Below the pieces are notes generated by a model. That model did no database searches, had not been told where the DNA came from, and saw only the letters and a list, made by a program, of their open reading frames with translations. This document shows positions 4,292-5,529 of a stretch of DNA of 5,529 nt, piece after piece (the first letter of the stretch is position 1; the number at the start of each line of letters is the position of its first letter). The stretch is from an uncultured Clostridia bacterium (GTDB taxonomy: Bacteria > Bacillota > Clostridia > TANB77 > CAG-508). Made by a program: the position numbers and the translations under genes. The stretch is from positions 1 to 5,529 of the forward strand of contig CAKOVP010000051.1 of assembly GCA_934122035.1 (NCBI GenBank), in the 5' to 3' direction.

Positions 4292-5482
4292 TCATGGTAT
4301 CAAATATAAAGTAGGGCGGGAAGCATTAACGCTGTCGGTGAGGGTAGGATTGGTGCCGCTACGGTAAGAAGCTGGAACGTCAGAACCATAGAAGTTGAAA
4401 AAGCCGCCTCCTCTGCAAGCTCTGCCGAAGGTGACGTCCGCTTCTTGTGTAAATTCATAGCAATTTCCAGCAAAATCATAGATATTATTTGCCTTCCAAC
4501 TTTCACTATATCCTGTATTTTGTTTTTTTCCATGTCCTTCTGCTGTATTATTATAATAATTTCCCCAAGTACTTGAATTATTTATGTCAAATTTAGAATC
4601 AACTAGCCAATTACATGTAGCATCCCACTGCAATCCCCATATCATTCTGGTTTTTACTTTTGAACCCGAAGCAAGAGTAGTACAATTTTTATACAATGTA
4701 TACCAATCTACATTAGTTTGAGTTGCTCCTGTCTTCTCTCCATTTGCTGTTAACTCATATCTTCCTATATAAAATCCTTTATATTTTTCTAAACTTGCAA
4801 TCATTTCTTCATAGTCATTTTTCATAGTCTCTGCCATATTTGCCAGACTACTAAATCCTGCTGTTGCATAATTGGTAACATCACGATCTGAATCAGTTAA
4901 TATATCTGGCTCTCTAAAATCACTTGTATCTCCTGGCTTTACTCTTTTTTGTCCACTTATTATAGTATTAGTGTATTTTGTAGTTTTTACTCCTGTACTT
5001 CCTGCTAAAGCTTGTCCTGCATCAACTGTTGTATATAAACTACTTGGTGTTTCTACTGGCACCCACACCCATTGGTTTCCAACTAAATCTCTTCTTACGT
5101 CTTCTTTTCCTTTATCTAATTCTTTATCTGCTACATTATCTGAAATTACTATTCCTTTTGCTTTTGTTCCTCCTACGTAATAATAGCCTTCTGGTATTGT
5201 TACTCCATCTGCTGCTGGATCATAATCAACAGAGCCGCCTGAACTACCTCCTCCAGAATTTCCTCCATTTCCAGTATTACTTCCGTTTCCAGAGTTTTCG
5301 TTTTCTGATATTAAATCTTCCATTTCATCTGTTAATGCATTTACAGCTTTTTCGGTATTTACTTGTCCCTCTACTGTTTGGTTTCTTGCATCTTGTGCTC
5401 TACTTATTATTCCATTTTGTCCTAATACTAAGTTAAGACTTATTCCTGCTAATATTAATAAAACTACTATTGTTACGACCAA
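4292..5482 (-). CDS. DGR variable target protein: prepilin-like N-terminus, Gly/Ser linker, FGE-sulfatase/C-type-lectin fold
   Basis: This is the diversified protein of the cassette, probably a surface-displayed ligand binder. The frame is open from 5512: it reads NKKNG-ITLVALVV and then a hydrophobic helix, a type IV prepilin-like leader with likely cleavage after the Gly, although the usual Glu at mature position 5 is Ala. From TTG at 5482 (396 residues) follow the membrane helix (to about 20), a charged helix (25-60), a Gly/Ser/Asn linker (62-84) and an FGE-sulfatase domain (about 92-396). Landmarks are WVWVPV (138-143), GFYIGRYE (236-243), NIYDFAGNCYEFT (333-345) and RACRGG (354-359). The last 43 codons before TLYLIP are the VR. 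TTG at 5482 would drop the leader's basic residues and has no evident ribosome site, so it is doubtful; the better start, ATG at 5518, is followed by TAA. The stop is TGA at 4292-4294. The ligand is unknown. Confidence 0.8.
   Translation of the reverse strand: MVVTIVVLLILAGISLNLVLGQNGIISRAQDARNQTVEGQVNTEKAVNALTDEMEDLISENENSGNGSNTGNGGNSGGGSSGGSVDYDPAADGVTIPEGYYYVGGTKAKGIVISDNVADKELDKGKEDVRRDLVGNQWVWVPVETPSSLYTTVDAGQALAGSTGVKTTKYTNTIISGQKRVKPGDTSDFREPDILTDSDRDVTNYATAGFSSLANMAETMKNDYEEMIASLEKYKGFYIGRYELTANGEKTGATQTNVDWYTLYKNCTTLASGSKVKTRMIWGLQWDATCNWLVDSKFDINNSSTWGNYYNNTAEGHGKKQNTGYSESWKANNIYDFAGNCYEFTQEADVTFGRACRGGGFFNFYGSDVPASYRSGTNPTLTDSVNASRPTLYLIP
4310..4438 (-). repeat. DGR variable region (VR) at the 3' end of the target gene
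   Basis: The 43 codons encode the ligand-facing part of the lectin-like fold, from D-V-T-F-G-R up to the R-P-T before LYLIP. Of these, 39 end in C or T, many are GC-rich (GAC, GTC, ACC, GGC, TTC, CTC) and only three Asn codons remain. That is what is expected if AAC/AAT template codons have been mutated at their adenines. GC content is visibly higher than in the rest of the gene. The 3' end (4311-4348) aligns with the TR remnant at 2792-2829, including the shared GCCCTACT that could serve as the initiation site. The left boundary (about 4438) is inferred from composition, because the matching TR part is lost. Confidence 0.75.
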
Positions 5483-5512
5483 AGCAACTAGGGTTATTCC
5501 GTTTTTCTTGTT

Positions 5513-5518
5513 TTACAT
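5513..5518 (-). other. ATG immediately followed by TAA at the expected start of the variable protein
   Basis: In frame with the target protein the minus strand reads ATG TAA AAC AAG AAA AAC GGA ATA ACC. Changing the TAA to AAA would give MKNKKNGITLVALV, a textbook prepilin-like start. The in-frame codon before the ATG is also TAA. No Shine-Dalgarno sequence lies in the 11 bases available upstream, so this may not be the normal start, or the sequence at this edge may be unreliable. Confidence 0.45.
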
Positions 5519-5529
5519 TTATATTTTTA

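Noticed and set aside
4300..4533. Minus-strand alternative frame of 77 codons across the VR
   Set aside because: It overlaps the target protein's variable end in another frame. DGR evidence strongly favours the frame ending at 4292.
4872..5436. Two plus-strand frames of 102 and 135 codons
   Set aside because: Both are antisense to the target protein; the Leu/Phe-rich repeats mirror its Asn/Lys/Gly-rich coding strand.

Overview
The window is AT-rich with islands of higher GC, and every credible gene lies on the minus strand. The protein families suggest a low-GC Firmicute (Clostridia-like): a SpoVD/FtsI-type penicillin-binding protein with a PASTA domain, a secreted protein with a prepilin-like N-terminus, and a diversity-generating retroelement (DGR). 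The taxon is inferred from family resemblance only.

Right half (about 2760-5529): a DGR cassette. In transcription order it has a variable target protein (formylglycine-generating-enzyme/C-type-lectin fold, 4292-5482, reading frame open up to 5512) whose C-terminal codons form the variable region (VR, about 4310-4438). A highly structured spacer follows (about 4082-4285) with a strong intrinsic terminator. Next come a small MutS-domain-I-like protein (3617-4021), an Avd-like helical-bundle protein (3189-3602) and the start of a DGR reverse transcriptase (RT, from 3205). The RT is broken twice. It has a one-base frameshift in a homopolymer at 2901-2907. Soon after the conserved SYAC...HKA block, before any catalytic motif, it runs straight into about 38 bases that look like the 3' end of the template repeat (TR, 2791-2829). 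The simplest reading is a fossil DGR: a deletion removed the RT catalytic domain and the 5' part of the TR and fused the two stumps. Differences between TR stump and VR concentrate at TR adenines, the signature of DGR mutagenesis.

The target gene may also be damaged. Its expected start would read ATG followed at once by TAA (5513-5518) ahead of an otherwise good prepilin leader, leaving TTG at 5482 as the only clear start inside the window.

Left half (1-2760): a class B penicillin-binding protein in two overlapping frames (937-2520 and 369-1067). One extra base in a C run at 1072-1074 separates the SxxK/SxN part from the KTG and PASTA part. Restoring the frame gives a complete protein of about 716 residues. 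An AT-rich terminator follows at 269-304. At the left edge there is a strong promoter-like sequence and perhaps the first four codons of another minus-strand gene.

Three putative lesions are single-base events, two of them in short homopolymers, so sequencing or assembly error must be excluded before calling them biological. The RT-TR fusion cannot be explained by a single-base error.
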